Below are positions 18,479-27,979 of a DNA stretch of 64,000 bases, piece after piece (the stretch's first letter is position 1; every line of letters starts with the position of its first letter). The DNA is from Bifidobacterium sp. ESL0704 (GTDB lineage Bacteria; Actinomycetota; Actinomycetes; Actinomycetales; Bifidobacteriaceae): positions 1,674,001 through 1,738,000 of the forward strand of contig NZ_CP113929.1 of assembly GCF_029392075.1 (NCBI RefSeq), read 5' to 3'. A program made the position numbers and the translations under genes. The notes under the pieces are model-generated. The model was given only the letters and a program-made list of their open reading frames with translations. It had not been told where the DNA came from and searched no databases.

Positions 18479-19123
18479 ATGAACAAGACAACATACACCA
18501 ACATGGCCAAGGTTTGGCAATTCGCGGAAACCCATGCGCTGGAAGAGGAAAACGACGTGCTGCGCAAGGCCCGCGCCGACGCTGAAACAGCCAAGCTCCC
18601 ACAAGGTTCCGCCGCACAGGCCGATCTGCTGCGTTTCATCACCCGGTCGCTCAACGCGACCTCCATCATCAGCGTCGGCACCGGTTCGATCGTCGAGGCC
18701 CTACAGCTGGTGGAAGGACTGGGCGGTGCCGGACAACTGACGGCCGTCGACTCCTCCGCCCGCGGCATCACGATGATCCGCAGCCTGTTCGACGACATCT
18801 CGGACGCTGCCGAAAACCGCACCACCCTTCGCGCCGTCAACACTTCTCCGGCAGTGTTCCTGCCTCGCCTCAACGCCGGAACCTACGATCTCATCGTCGT
18901 CTCCGGTGTGGCCTCCAACTATGAGCCCTCATTCGTCGAAGCGGCGAACCTGTTGAAAACCGGGGGCCGTATCATCTTCACGGACATGTCCGGCCTTGCC
19001 TACCCCGATGGCGACAAGCCGAACGCCATGCGCACGCTGCTGAGCAAAGTCGAAGACGACGACCGTTTCGAACAAACGCTCACACCGACGGGAACCGGCA
19101 TGCTGATTGCCGTAAAACGCTAA
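18479..19123 (+). CDS. O-methyltransferase-like SAM-dependent methyltransferase
   Basis: This 214-residue protein has a class I SAM fold: motif I SIISVGTGSIVEALQLV, an acidic strand end GQLTAVDSS, and YDLIVVSGV then GGRIIFTDMSG. It resembles the actinobacterial O-methyltransferase family related to catechol O-methyltransferases, in which the substrate is usually unknown. The ATG at 18479 follows GACGGAAG; the frame extends 81 bp further upstream without a family match. It lies 114 bp after sdhB on the same strand and is convergent with the LOG-family gene, leaving only 11 bp between stops. Confidence 0.85.
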   Translation: MNKTTYTNMAKVWQFAETHALEEENDVLRKARADAETAKLPQGSAAQADLLRFITRSLNATSIISVGTGSIVEALQLVEGLGGAGQLTAVDSSARGITMIRSLFDDISDAAENRTTLRAVNTSPAVFLPRLNAGTYDLIVVSGVASNYEPSFVEAANLLKTGGRIIFTDMSGLAYPDGDKPNAMRTLLSKVEDDDRFEQTLTPTGTGMLIAVKR

Positions 19124-19134
19124 AAGGATTCCGC

Positions 19135-20115
19135 CTACTTCGTCATACCGCCGATCGCCAGCCGCACCGCCTCTTCGGGGTCATCGGTGAACTGGACCTT
19201 GTTCAGATCGTCTTCTGAAATGAGCCCGCGATCGAGCATCGGGCCCCGAACCCAATCGAACAGTCCCTTCCAATACTGCGTGTCGAAAAGCACCACCGGC
19301 TTGGGTGAGGTCTTGCCAGTCTGCACCAGCGTCAGAATCTCGAACATCTCATCCAAAGTCCCGAATCCGCCAGGGCAGACGATCAACGCCGACGAGTACT
19401 TGACGAACATCATCTTGCGTACGAAGAAATAGCGGAAGTCCATTCCGAGGTTCACCCACTGGTTGAGCCCTTCTTCGTGCGGCAGTTCGATGCCGAGCCC
19501 GACCGAAACACCACCGGCCTCGGCGGCCCCTCGATTCGCGGCCTCCATGATGCCCGGCCCGCCGCCGGTAATGACCGCGATGCCGCTTTGCGCCGCCAGT
19601 TCGCCCATGCGCATGGCCTGACGGTATTCCGGCTCGTTCTCTTTGACGCGTGCCGAACCGAACACGCACAATGCCCTGCCCAGATCGGCAAGCGCGTCGA
19701 AGCCCTCAACGAATTCCGATTGGATGCGCAGCACGCGCCAAGGGTCGCCATGTCGCCAATCCTTGCCGTCGCGGGATTTTGTCGCATTTTCCGCAGCTTT
19801 TGCAGCATTCCCGGCCGACCGCCCCGACAAGGCTGCATCGTCTTCAGCCGCAGAAGCGTTGCCGTCCGTATCGGCATTGCCGCTTTCTTCGCCGGGAAAT
19901 GCAAGCAAGGCCTGGTCCGGGGTCTGGGCGGGAATCATCGACCCGCGCATCAGCACCGAGCCGCTACGATGCGTCTCCCATGAGCGCACGTCTTCTATCC
20001 GATCAGCCGTCTGTGCCACACCGCGTTGAGTCCCGATCAGACCGCTGTCGTCAGTGTCGCCGCCCGTAGTGCCGCCGTCAATGCCGTAAGATTTTCCCGT
20101 TTCATTCGTCATCAT
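19135..20115 (-). CDS. LOG-family nucleotide phosphoribohydrolase
   Basis: The C-terminal ~215 residues form the LOG (TIGR00730) fold: LCVFGSARV, the phosphate-binding GGGPGIMEAANRGA, and the catalytic PGGFGTLDEMFE. Such enzymes remove ribose 5-phosphate from cytokinin-type or purine nucleotides. The first ~110 residues are a Gly/Asp/Ala/Asn-rich segment (DGGTTGGDTDDSG, GNADTDGNASAAEDD) with no domain, so the protein is longer (326) than typical. Two adjacent ATGs (20115, 20112) are possible starts. The gene is divergent from the membrane-anchored protein at 20252. Confidence 0.9.
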   Translation of the reverse strand: MMTNETGKSYGIDGGTTGGDTDDSGLIGTQRGVAQTADRIEDVRSWETHRSGSVLMRGSMIPAQTPDQALLAFPGEESGNADTDGNASAAEDDAALSGRSAGNAAKAAENATKSRDGKDWRHGDPWRVLRIQSEFVEGFDALADLGRALCVFGSARVKENEPEYRQAMRMGELAAQSGIAVITGGGPGIMEAANRGAAEAGGVSVGLGIELPHEEGLNQWVNLGMDFRYFFVRKMMFVKYSSALIVCPGGFGTLDEMFEILTLVQTGKTSPKPVVLFDTQYWKGLFDWVRGPMLDRGLISEDDLNKVQFTDDPEEAVRLAIGGMTK

Positions 20116-20251
20116 GATGCCTGCCGTCCCTTATTGCCGAATCCCGCTTCAATCTCTCCAGAACGCAAGACAAATATGATTCCCACCATATGCTATTGTC
20201 CTAAGCAGGAGAAGCCTTCAATACTGTCATTGAAGCAGGAAGGGACGCCAA

Positions 20252-21721
20252 ATGAGTGGTAATCAGCCTTGGAACCAGCCTGGCGCGAATGCGGCATACC
20301 CGCCGCAGGCCAATAACGGGATATACAACGCACCGACCAGCAGCATCCCGCCCATCCCGGTCAATGTCCCGCTGCCCGGTGGCATGCAGCCCCAGCAAAA
20401 CGGCGGTGCGATGCCTGCCAAACCCCACAAAAGCAGAACCACCATGATCGTCATCATCGCAGCCATAGTGGTCGTGCTGGCAGCCGCCGGTGCAGGCGGT
20501 TTCTATTATTATTCCTCGAATTCCCACGATGCCGCGGTCTCACAGTACGGCAAGGCCGTCAATCATCTTGCCGATGTCAAATCGGATCTGAAGGCCGCCA
20601 TCAAGCAGGCGAACAGCGACACCAAAGACATTCATAAAGGTCAGGTCAAGAATCCCGACCTGCTGGGCGACTACCAGAAGAAGCTGGAAGCCTCCAAAAA
20701 GCTGTCCACAATCAAGGCAAACGATACCATCGCCGATACGTCCAGCGCTTCCACCAGAGACCTGAAGCAGGCCACACAATCCTTGAACGACCTTGCCAGC
20801 AAAGTCAGCAACAGCTCAAAAGACATGAGTAATATCGCCAAAAAACTGGTCGATTCCAAAGCCGACGCCGATGACGTCCTCAAGCCGATCGAACGCGAAG
20901 TGACCGCCGCCGAAAAACAGAAGAAGGCGAACGACCAAGAGGCCGCCAACAGCGGCATCGATATGATACAAATCAAACGCGGCGATTATTCCAGCCTCAA
21001 CGGCACCTGGACTAATCCGGGCGGCGCGTGGATGACCATCACCAACGGCCAGCTCACCCCGCAAAACGCGTTTGCCGGCACCACCCCTCCGTATACGTTG
21101 CAGGAATGCGGGGGATATGAAAGCCAGTGCATGAGCTATGGTGACATCCCGTCCACCGAGGCCCAACTGGTGCAGGGAGGCGCCTACCAATACAACGAGG
21201 AATCGCCGAGCGTGCAGGAGATACTCATCATCGCGCAAAAGAATTCCGCGCTCAACGACGTCGCTCCCTCCAACGTGACGACCATGGCCGATCCGACGGA
21301 CCAGTCAAAGGACCGCATCATCCCCATCTGGATCGGAACCAACCAAGGCCAGACGCCGTTCTGCGGCAATTCCGGCTGCGCCTATTATCGCAACGGTGGC
21401 GGCGAGGCGTCACAGGCGTCGAAGCAGAAGCTCAAGAGCAAGGTCGATGCGGCCAACGACGACATCGCCAAAATGGATGACCAGTGGGAAGAAGAGGCCA
21501 AGGCCAACTTCCAATGCCGCGTCGATGTGGTCAACGGGGCGCAGAAAACCTGCCCCGCCATCGGCGAGAACGGCAAGGACGATTCCGGCAAGTCCGGGGA
21601 CATCAAGGCCAGCGCCTATTTCGAGCCGGATACCAAAGGGAATTCCGCTTCAACGCCTGTCAGAACAGGTGACGTTGAAAACCTCGGTTCCAACCATGGG
21701 AATATCGGTGTTTCACGCTGA
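20252..21721 (+). CDS. Membrane-anchored protein of unknown function, proline-rich N-terminus and coiled coil
   Basis: I do not recognise a family. The 489-residue product begins with a Pro/Asn/Gln-rich cytoplasmic segment (about 1-60) and a single transmembrane helix near residues 64-87. A long Lys/Asp/Ala-rich helical region follows (about 95-235, heptad-like). The extracytoplasmic C-terminal half contains GTWTNPGGAWMTITNGQL, several Cys (TLQECGGYESQCMSYG, FCGNSGCAYY, FQCRVD, QKTCPAI) that could form disulfides, and a final Ser/Gly/Asn-rich tail. No lipobox is present. An AAGGGA site precedes the ATG. It is a single gene followed by a hairpin. A cell-surface or wall-associated role is plausible from topology only. 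Confidence 0.8.
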   Translation: MSGNQPWNQPGANAAYPPQANNGIYNAPTSSIPPIPVNVPLPGGMQPQQNGGAMPAKPHKSRTTMIVIIAAIVVVLAAAGAGGFYYYSSNSHDAAVSQYGKAVNHLADVKSDLKAAIKQANSDTKDIHKGQVKNPDLLGDYQKKLEASKKLSTIKANDTIADTSSASTRDLKQATQSLNDLASKVSNSSKDMSNIAKKLVDSKADADDVLKPIEREVTAAEKQKKANDQEAANSGIDMIQIKRGDYSSLNGTWTNPGGAWMTITNGQLTPQNAFAGTTPPYTLQECGGYESQCMSYGDIPSTEAQLVQGGAYQYNEESPSVQEILIIAQKNSALNDVAPSNVTTMADPTDQSKDRIIPIWIGTNQGQTPFCGNSGCAYYRNGGGEASQASKQKLKSKVDAANDDIAKMDDQWEEEAKANFQCRVDVVNGAQKTCPAIGENGKDDSGKSGDIKASAYFEPDTKGNSASTPVRTGDVENLGSNHGNIGVSR

Positions 21722-21745
21722 TTGTTGATTGGCCTCACCCACTGC

Positions 21746-21785
21746 AACGAACCGTCCGACTGCTCGCCCAGCTGGACGGTTCGTT
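21746..21785. terminator. Hairpin between convergent genes
   Basis: Perfect 12-bp arms AACGAACCGTCC and GGACGGTTCGTT enclose a 16-base loop, between the end of the anchored protein and the end of the ABC permease. The T content after the stem is poor (ATATAG), so termination is likely but not textbook. Confidence 0.7.
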
Positions 21786-21812
21786 ATATAGTCGGCTGTC
21801 AAAATGCCGGAA

Positions 21813-23492
21813 CTACTGCTGCAAGGAAGCCATGTCATCGAGTGTGGCCAATACTTTCAGCTGGCGTTTGTCAAGCACCCTGCCACCCAGCCACGTGCCG
21901 ATCATCAGCACCACCACCCCGTCGGCGATGGCGGAAACGCCCAGAATCCAGAAGGGCCAGCCATCTGCAAACGGGAGCAATGCCACCAGGCCGCTGGGCA
22001 GCACCAACACAACCACCGATAGCATATACAGCAGGGGCATCACGAATTGCGCCAGCGCACGGCCCTGCGGCGTAGAGAACGGCTTTTCGATTGAAGGCAC
22101 CGGATAGATCGCCATGCACGACATCACCTCGGCGACCCCGAGACCCGCGAAGGCAAACGCGACACCGAGTCCAAAGAAAACGAACAACTGCTGCCAGCCT
22201 TCCGCCCTCCGCCACGCTCCGGTGAAAATCATCAAAACCAGCGCAATCACAGCCAGATAAACCAGCGAAAAGACCGCATACACACGCACCCGGCCACGTC
22301 TGTCGTCGCGGCCCTTGAGCCCTGCCAACACCTGCATGGTGAAGCCTTGGCCGTCGTAGGCGAGGCCATTGCTTTCCACGAAATTCATGAACAGTCCGGC
22401 CAGGATAAGCGCAGGGAAGGCGGCAAGAGCCTCTCCGCGGGCAGCCAGCAACATGATGACGGCAAAGAGCAGCGGCATGAGCAGGAACATGAACTGACGG
22501 GGGTCATGCTTGAAATACGTGACCAGACGCGCCGACACGGCTCCCGACGGCGAATCCGGCATCCAGCCGAACGCCCCGATACCCTTGACCTTGGCGGCAT
22601 GGTTCTCCTCGCTGCCGGCCATCAGCCGCTCGCATTTAAGGCACCACAGGCCGATGGCGAAGCAGAGCACCCACGTCACCACAAGCACCAGCAAACGAAT
22701 GAGCAAAGCGCCCCAGGATCCGCTCGCCACATCGAGCGGCAGAGCAAAGGCCGCAGCCAGAGGTGTGAAGGAAAGAGCCATTACCACGCCGGATATCGAG
22801 CTCATCGCCCCGGCAATCTGCGTATCGGAAGCAGCGACGATTTTAGCGCTTCCGTCCTCCAGCAGGCTTCCGCTCACTGCGCCGCCGAGCATCGCGGGTA
22901 TCTCCATAATCGCCAGGAAAATCAGGAATACGACAATATAGAGCACCGTTTGGCCGTGTTTGGTGCGTACCAAGGTGTCGAGCAGCGAATTGACCATACG
23001 GCCGAGCATGCAGATGGTGAGGATGGCCAGAGGAGCTGCCACGACCGCCGCTACGACCACTCCCGCGCCGAGCCTGCGGTAGGCCATCGCCCATTCGATA
23101 AGCGAAATCATGCCCACAATCGCCGGGATTCCGGCAAGGCTGGCGGCGATAAGGCCGGTCTGCAACGTTTTGTCTTCGATACCGAACAGTGCGAAACGTT
23201 TGGCGCTCATCGCGGCTCCGCCCCCAACCAGCATCATCTGAACCATCAGCACCAGAAGGGTCAGGACAGTGCCCAAAAGCACCATGCCGAAACGCATCCC
23301 GTCAACTTGAGCGACACCGTTCGGCATATGCGGATCAGGGCCGAACACCCAGGCAAAGGAGCCGACACCGACGATAACCGCCAGACCGATGAAGATAGTC
23401 AAGGCGAAATTCACCGCCTGCCAGACCGATTTGCGCATCGTCGCCCACATCAACGCCCACTTCAGACGCACTATGGTTGCAATTTCAGCCAT
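21813..23492 (-). CDS. ABC-2 type transporter permease
   Basis: This 559-residue polytopic protein has about a dozen hydrophobic segments (for example AVNFALTIFIGLAVIVGVGSF, MVLLGTVLTLLVLMVQMM, YMLSVVVLVLPSGLVALLPF). It has no ATPase motifs. The ATPase gene ends 3 bp upstream on the same strand, so the two are co-transcribed and translationally close. The arrangement fits a two-component actinobacterial exporter of unknown substrate. The start at 23492 gives MAEIATIVRLKWALMWATM, a usual amphipathic N-terminus for this permease class. Confidence 0.9.
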   Translation of the reverse strand: MAEIATIVRLKWALMWATMRKSVWQAVNFALTIFIGLAVIVGVGSFAWVFGPDPHMPNGVAQVDGMRFGMVLLGTVLTLLVLMVQMMLVGGGAAMSAKRFALFGIEDKTLQTGLIAASLAGIPAIVGMISLIEWAMAYRRLGAGVVVAAVVAAPLAILTICMLGRMVNSLLDTLVRTKHGQTVLYIVVFLIFLAIMEIPAMLGGAVSGSLLEDGSAKIVAASDTQIAGAMSSISGVVMALSFTPLAAAFALPLDVASGSWGALLIRLLVLVVTWVLCFAIGLWCLKCERLMAGSEENHAAKVKGIGAFGWMPDSPSGAVSARLVTYFKHDPRQFMFLLMPLLFAVIMLLAARGEALAAFPALILAGLFMNFVESNGLAYDGQGFTMQVLAGLKGRDDRRGRVRVYAVFSLVYLAVIALVLMIFTGAWRRAEGWQQLFVFFGLGVAFAFAGLGVAEVMSCMAIYPVPSIEKPFSTPQGRALAQFVMPLLYMLSVVVLVLPSGLVALLPFADGWPFWILGVSAIADGVVVLMIGTWLGGRVLDKRQLKVLATLDDMASLQQ

Positions 23493-23495
23493 CGT

Positions 23496-24560
23496 TCACG
23501 CCTCCGGGTTGGAATCGACCGTACCGGAAGCGGCTGGGTTAAGACCGACCGGGTTGAGAGAACTCACCGGGTTGAGACCGGCTGGGCGGGGACTGCCCGG
23601 GTTAGGAATCACCGGGTTGAGACCGACCGGGTTGGGAGAACCCACCGGCTTAGGACTTATTGGATTAAAACTAGACGAGGTGCCAGCATTATTCATACCG
23701 GTAGGTTTGGTCGGACCAAACCTACCAGCCGAATTGGCCGCAGCACCATTGCCGCCGCCGTTGAGCCAATCGAGATGCGCAGCGCTATGGCGCCCGCCAA
23801 CCAAGTCGAGGAATCGGTCTTCGAGATCTTCCCCAGCCGCGACCTGCGCAACCGTACCAGCCGCTCGAACCCGCCCATGGTCGATGACGGCGACGTGCGT
23901 GCACATCTTCTCGACCAGCGCCATGACGTGCGAGGAGATGATGACCGTGCCGCCTGTGGCTGCGTATTCGGCCAACACGTCCTTCAGATTCGCGCTGGAA
24001 ACGGGATCGACGGATTCGAACGGCTCGTCGAGCACGAGGATTCGTGGGCTGGCAATCATCGCCGTCCCGAGGCAGATCTTCTTGGTCATGCCGGCCGAAT
24101 AATCCGAAACCATCTTGTCCCCCGCTTCGGCCAAGTCAAAGGCACGCAGCAGGTCGTCGGCACGCTTGGCGACTTCGGCACGCTTCATTCCCCGCAACAT
24201 GCCCGAATAGACCAGAAGTTGCCGGCCGGTAAGCCGATTGAAGATCTGGTCAGCCTGCGGCATCACACCGATGGAACGTTTGGCACGGTTGACATCGCTC
24301 CACACGTCGGCCCCGAGCACACTGATCGCGCCGCCGTCGGGCACCAGAAGCCCGGTGACCATGTTGAGCGTTGTAGTCTTGCCCGCCCCGTTGGGTCCGA
24401 CCAACCCGTAAAACGAACCGACGGGAATATCCAGCGAAAGGTTGTTGACGGCGGTTTTGTCGCCGAAGCGTTTCGTCAGCCCCCGTATCGACACCGCCAC
24501 CGGCGTTGTATCGCCAACAAAAGCCGAAGTATAAGCCGCAGCCGACACATCCTCGTTCAT
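23496..24560 (-). CDS. ABC exporter ATPase with Pro/Asn/Gly repeat tail
   Basis: The ATPase domain (about residues 20-250 of 354) has Walker A GPNGAGKTTTLNMV, signature YSAGMTKKICLG (a variant of LSGGQ), Walker B RILVLDEPFESVDP and the switch His in SSHVMAL. After about residue 280 the protein ends in a repetitive tail of NPVGLNPV-like units rich in Pro, Asn, Gly and Ser (DNA 23510-23720). The ATG at 24560 is preferred because AAGGA precedes it by about 10 bases; an earlier in-frame ATG at 24620 adds 20 unrelated residues. It pairs with the permease that starts 3 bp downstream. The role of the tail is unknown. Confidence 0.92.
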   Translation of the reverse strand: MNEDVSAAAYTSAFVGDTTPVAVSIRGLTKRFGDKTAVNNLSLDIPVGSFYGLVGPNGAGKTTTLNMVTGLLVPDGGAISVLGADVWSDVNRAKRSIGVMPQADQIFNRLTGRQLLVYSGMLRGMKRAEVAKRADDLLRAFDLAEAGDKMVSDYSAGMTKKICLGTAMIASPRILVLDEPFESVDPVSSANLKDVLAEYAATGGTVIISSHVMALVEKMCTHVAVIDHGRVRAAGTVAQVAAGEDLEDRFLDLVGGRHSAAHLDWLNGGGNGAAANSAGRFGPTKPTGMNNAGTSSSFNPISPKPVGSPNPVGLNPVIPNPGSPRPAGLNPVSSLNPVGLNPAASGTVDSNPEA

Positions 24561-24756
24561 TCTCGTCCATCCTTCGCTCACAGCACACGTCTTCGTGCTT
24601 TCAAGGATACCGGAAAGCATGTAGATCAGCCATATTCAACGACTATGTCCAATAGTTATCATTGTCGTTTCGTAGTCTTACACCCTCGCTGAGGAGAAAA
24701 CATCATTACAGGGCTCAACTGCAGCTTTCCCACTGATTCGCAGCATCTGCTCTGAA

Positions 24757-24792
24757 AACAAAAAATCCGCAGAACCTTTCGATTCCGCGGAT
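24757..24792 (-). terminator. Intrinsic terminator of tRNA-Arg
   Basis: On the minus strand the stem ATCCGCGGAAT...TTCTGCGGAT is followed by TTTTTGTTTT, directly downstream of the tRNA. Stem plus T-tract make a standard intrinsic terminator. Confidence 0.85.
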
Positions 24793-24800
24793 GTAATCTG

Positions 24801-24874
24801 TGCGCACGGCAGGATTCGAACCTGTAACCTGCTGATCCGTAGTCAGCTGCTCTAATCCATTGGGCTACGTGCGC
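24801..24874 (-). tRNA. tRNA-Arg(ACG)
   Basis: A 74-base cloverleaf with acceptor stem GCGCACG/CGTGCGC, anticodon stem GCTGA/TCAGC around the loop CTACGGA (anticodon ACG), and a T-loop region GGTTCGAATCC. The A of ACG is expected to be edited to inosine and to read CGU/CGC/CGA. The 3' CCA is not encoded. Confidence 0.96.
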
Positions 24875-25028
24875 AGTGTCAAGAACCTTGTTTTTGACAA
24901 CTCATCTAATATAACGTAGGTTGCCGATTCGCGCAAGTATGGCGTGTCGCGTCAAAGTCGTTCGTCATCGCCGGAGCGATGCCTGCCATCCGTTCAAGCG
25001 ACGTAAGCCACGACGAGACGGCACGGCA

Positions 25029-26450
25029 CTACCCAAGCGCCCGAATCTTGCCCAGACGCAAACGCTCACGCTTGCCATCGTCCGCGGCCACCATCTTCGG
25101 CACGTCCTCACCACTGACCGCCGTCTCGTCGACGATGACCTGTTCCACATCGTTCATCTCCGGCAGCTGGAACATCGTCTCCTCCAACGTCTTCTCGATG
25201 ATCGAACGCAGTCCGCGGGCGCCGGTTCCTTCCCTGATGGCCTTGGCCGCGATGGCGGCAACGGCCTGGTCAGTAAACGTCAGCCTGACGCCGTCGACGG
25301 CGAAGAGCTTGCGGTACTGCTTGATCAAGGCATTGGCCGGACGCACGAGAATGTCACGCAGGTTCTGCTCGGTGAGTTCGTCGAGCACGCTGACCACCGG
25401 CAGACGCCCGATGAATTCCGGCAACAGACCGAAATCACCCAGATCGTCCGCGTCGACCTGCCGCAACAGATCCGCCCTGCTTTCGTCCCTCTCGTCGAAG
25501 GTCGCGGTGAATCCGCTTTCACGCGCCCCGAGCCTCTTGCGCACGATGGCGTCGAGACCGACGAACGCGCCGCCGCAGATGAAGAGAATGTCGCGCGTGT
25601 CCATCTTGACGGTGTTCTGGTCGCGGTGCTTGCGCGTGCCCTCGCCTTCCAACGGCACCGAGGCGATAGTGCCTTCCAAAATCTTGAGCAACGCCTGCTG
25701 CACGCCTTCACCGCTCACGTCGCGGGTGAGCGAGGCGTTTTCGCCGCTTTTGCGGGCGATCTTGTCAATTTCGTCGATATAGACGATGCCGTGCTGGGCG
25801 CGGTCCACATCGCCGTCGGCGGCCTGCAACAGACGCTGCAGCACGCTTTCCACGTCATCGCCGATATAGCCGGCCTCGGTCAGGGTGGTGGCATCGACGA
25901 TGACGAACGGTACGTTCATCACCCGTGCAAGCGTCTGAGCCAGGTAGGTTTTGCCGACACCGGTCGGCCCGAGCAGAAGGATATTGGATTTGGCCACCTG
26001 CACGTCCGCAAGCGAATCGGCCCCCTGCTTGCCGGAACGTCTGTCGGCACTTGCCTTGGCGGCTCCGGCGGCTCCGGATTTCCGTGACGCGCCCGATGCG
26101 GCAGCGGCCATACCCATGCCGGCCCCGGAACCATGAGCGCCCTCGCCCATCTCCATGTTGACACGTTTGTAATGGTTGTAGACGGCCACGGAAAGGGTGC
26201 GCTTGGCCTGCGGCTGGCCGACCACGTACTGGTCGAGATAGGCATAGATCTCGGAGGGCTTGGGAAGGTTCAGCGCGTTGATCTTGACGTCCTGGTCGTT
26301 GTCGTCGTTGATGAGCTCGACACATTGGGCGATGCACTCGTCGCAGATCGCCGCGCCCTGACCGGTGACGAGCTTACGTACCTGTCGCTCGCTTTTGCCA
26401 CAGAATCCGCAGCGCGGGACGGAGTCGTTGTAATCCACTACGTCGCCCAT
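25029..26450 (-). CDS. clpX: ATP-dependent Clp protease ATP-binding subunit ClpX
   Basis: The 473-residue protein has the N-terminal zinc-binding domain ([11 protein letters not shown] with CDECIAQC), Walker [15 protein letters not shown] and Walker [17 protein letters not shown]. It ends with the C-terminal small domain ([20 protein letters not shown]). ClpX unfolds substrates and feeds them to ClpP. An Ala/Gly/Ser-rich insertion of about 45 residues precedes Walker A (around residues 95-150). The loop that docks on ClpP normally reads IGF or LGF; here the corresponding site reads [11 protein letters not shown], so the first hydrophobic residue appears to be Ser. It lies downstream of clpP1-clpP2 after a 176-bp gap that holds a small hairpin (26552-26579). 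Confidence 0.96.
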   Translation of the reverse strand: MGDVVDYNDSVPRCGFCGKSERQVRKLVTGQGAAICDECIAQCVELINDDNDQDVKINALNLPKPSEIYAYLDQYVVGQPQAKRTLSVAVYNHYKRVNMEMGEGAHGSGAGMGMAAAASGASRKSGAAGAAKASADRRSGKQGADSLADVQVAKSNILLLGPTGVGKTYLAQTLARVMNVPFVIVDATTLTEAGYIGDDVESVLQRLLQAADGDVDRAQHGIVYIDEIDKIARKSGENASLTRDVSGEGVQQALLKILEGTIASVPLEGEGTRKHRDQNTVKMDTRDILFICGGAFVGLDAIVRKRLGARESGFTATFDERDESRADLLRQVDADDLGDFGLLPEFIGRLPVVSVLDELTEQNLRDILVRPANALIKQYRKLFAVDGVRLTFTDQAVAAIAAKAIREGTGARGLRSIIEKTLEETMFQLPEMNDVEQVIVDETAVSGEDVPKMVAADDGKRERLRLGKIRALG

Positions 26451-26626
26451 GCCTTCTCCTTACCGCGTCACGCACGCTTCATTCGGCTTTATCCAGATGC
26501 AGAGCCGTCTGCCACCGCTCTCTTCAACGGCAGCGATACCAGTTACGACGATACCCCTCACGCGCGAACGCAAGGGGTACCGTTCCTGTTTTTACGTCAA
26601 CCTACACGACGAATCGCACCATGGCG

Positions 26627-27298
26627 CTACTTACGATTGGTGAGCACCTCGTCGACCATGCCGTATTCCTTGGCCTCCGGTGCCGTCAAGAAGGTATCGA
26701 CCTCGATGTCTTTGCGGATGCGCTCGGCGGACTGGCCGGTGTGTTTGGCCAGCGTGTTCTCAAGCCATTCACGCATACGCAGCATCTCCTTGGCCTGAAT
26801 CTCGATCTCGGTGGCCTTGCCGGCGCCCTGATCGATGGCAGGCTGATGAATGAGCACACGCGCGTTGGGCAGCATCAGGCGCTTGCCCTTGGTGCCGGCG
26901 GCAAGAATGACGGCTGCGGCGGACGCGGCCTGCCCGAGGCAGACGGTCTGCACGTCCGGCTTAATGTATTGCATAGTGTCGTAGATGGCCGTCATCGCGG
27001 TCATCGAACCACCGGGCGAATTGATGTACATCATCACGTCGCGGTTCGGATCCTGGCTTTCCAGAACGAGCAGCTGTGCCATGATGTCATCGGCCGAGGT
27101 GTCGTCGACCTGCACGCCCATGAAGATGATGCGATCCTCAAAAAGACGGCTGTACGCGTCCTGAGTCTTCATGCCATACGGCGTCTTCTCGCTGAACTGC
27201 GGCATCACATAACGGTTCTGCGGGGCAAACCCGGCCACACCACGAGGGCCGGCGAGTCGCTCGGCACGAGCCACGAACTTCGCTTCTTCACTTGCCAT
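26627..27298 (-). CDS. clpP2: ATP-dependent Clp protease proteolytic subunit ClpP2
   Basis: This 223-residue serine peptidase has catalytic Ser126 in LGQAASAAAVIL, His151 in VLIHQP and the Asp in the KDIEVDTFLTAPEAKEYG segment. The longer N-terminus and the substitution of Ala for Met after the catalytic Ser are typical of actinobacterial ClpP2, which forms a mixed tetradecamer with ClpP1. The ATG at 27298 is preferred because GGGGAG lies eight bases upstream; a GTG at 27307 overlaps the clpP1 stop. It is translated from the same operon as clpP1. Confidence 0.95.
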   Translation of the reverse strand: MASEEAKFVARAERLAGPRGVAGFAPQNRYVMPQFSEKTPYGMKTQDAYSRLFEDRIIFMGVQVDDTSADDIMAQLLVLESQDPNRDVMMYINSPGGSMTAMTAIYDTMQYIKPDVQTVCLGQAASAAAVILAAGTKGKRLMLPNARVLIHQPAIDQGAGKATEIEIQAKEMLRMREWLENTLAKHTGQSAERIRKDIEVDTFLTAPEAKEYGMVDEVLTNRK

Positions 27299-27303
27299 AT
27301 TGT

Positions 27304-27927
27304 TCACTCCCCTGCCTTCGCCGTACGCATGCTGCCCGGCGTGGTCACGATCTTGTCGAAGAATCCGTAATCCAACGCCTGCTGGGCGGTGAACCAGTGG
27401 TCGTATTCATTATCGCGGTAGATCTCTTCCAGCGTATGGCCGGTCTGGTCGGCGGTGAGCTGCGACATGGTCTTCTTCATATCCATGATCAGCTCGGCGT
27501 TGATGCGTACGTCGGTGGCCGTGCCGCCGATACCACCCGAAGGCTGATGCATCAGGATACGCGTATGGCTGGTAGCGAAACGCTTGCCTTTAGTACCGCT
27601 GGAAAGCAGGAACTGGGCCATGGAAGCCGCCATGCCGACGGCCACGGTGGCCACGTCGGGTTCAATCAACTGCATGGTGTCGTAGATGGCCATGCCCGCG
27701 GTGACCGAGCCGCCGGGCGAGTTGATGTAGAGCCAGATATCCTTCTTCGGATCCTCGGCCGCAAGCATCAGCATCTGTGCGCAAATGACGTTGGCATTGG
27801 AATCCTTGACCTCGTCGCCAAGCCAGATGATGCGTTCCTTGAGCAACCTATTGAAAATCGGATCCGTCATGGCGGGGGCCGAATCCCCCTCATCCATCGA
27901 CGGCATTGATGTCAGCAATCCTGCCAC
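27304..27927 (-). CDS. clpP1: ATP-dependent Clp protease proteolytic subunit ClpP1
   Basis: This 207-residue peptidase has catalytic Ser102 in VGMAASMAQFLLSSG, His127 in ILMHQPSGG and an Asp in the YRDNEYDHWFTAQQAL segment. It starts with GTG five bases after GGAG. The stop lies a few bases before clpP2, so the two are co-expressed in fixed ratio, as expected for hetero-oligomers. The short upstream gap to the ClC gene contains repeated GGTAAT and an AT-rich stretch that may hold the promoter. No convincing ClgR box was identified. Confidence 0.95.
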   Translation of the reverse strand: MAGLLTSMPSMDEGDSAPAMTDPIFNRLLKERIIWLGDEVKDSNANVICAQMLMLAAEDPKKDIWLYINSPGGSVTAGMAIYDTMQLIEPDVATVAVGMAASMAQFLLSSGTKGKRFATSHTRILMHQPSGGIGGTATDVRINAELIMDMKKTMSQLTADQTGHTLEEIYRDNEYDHWFTAQQALDYGFFDKIVTTPGSMRTAKAGE

Positions 27928-27979
27928 CGTATCTCCTTGATATTCACGTGTTTATTACCGTTAACGATATTACCCGCAC

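Noticed and set aside
22347..24692. Very long plus-strand frame opposite the ABC-2 permease and ATPase
   Set aside because: Composition is typical of an antisense shadow in GC-rich DNA; the minus-strand genes have clear domains.
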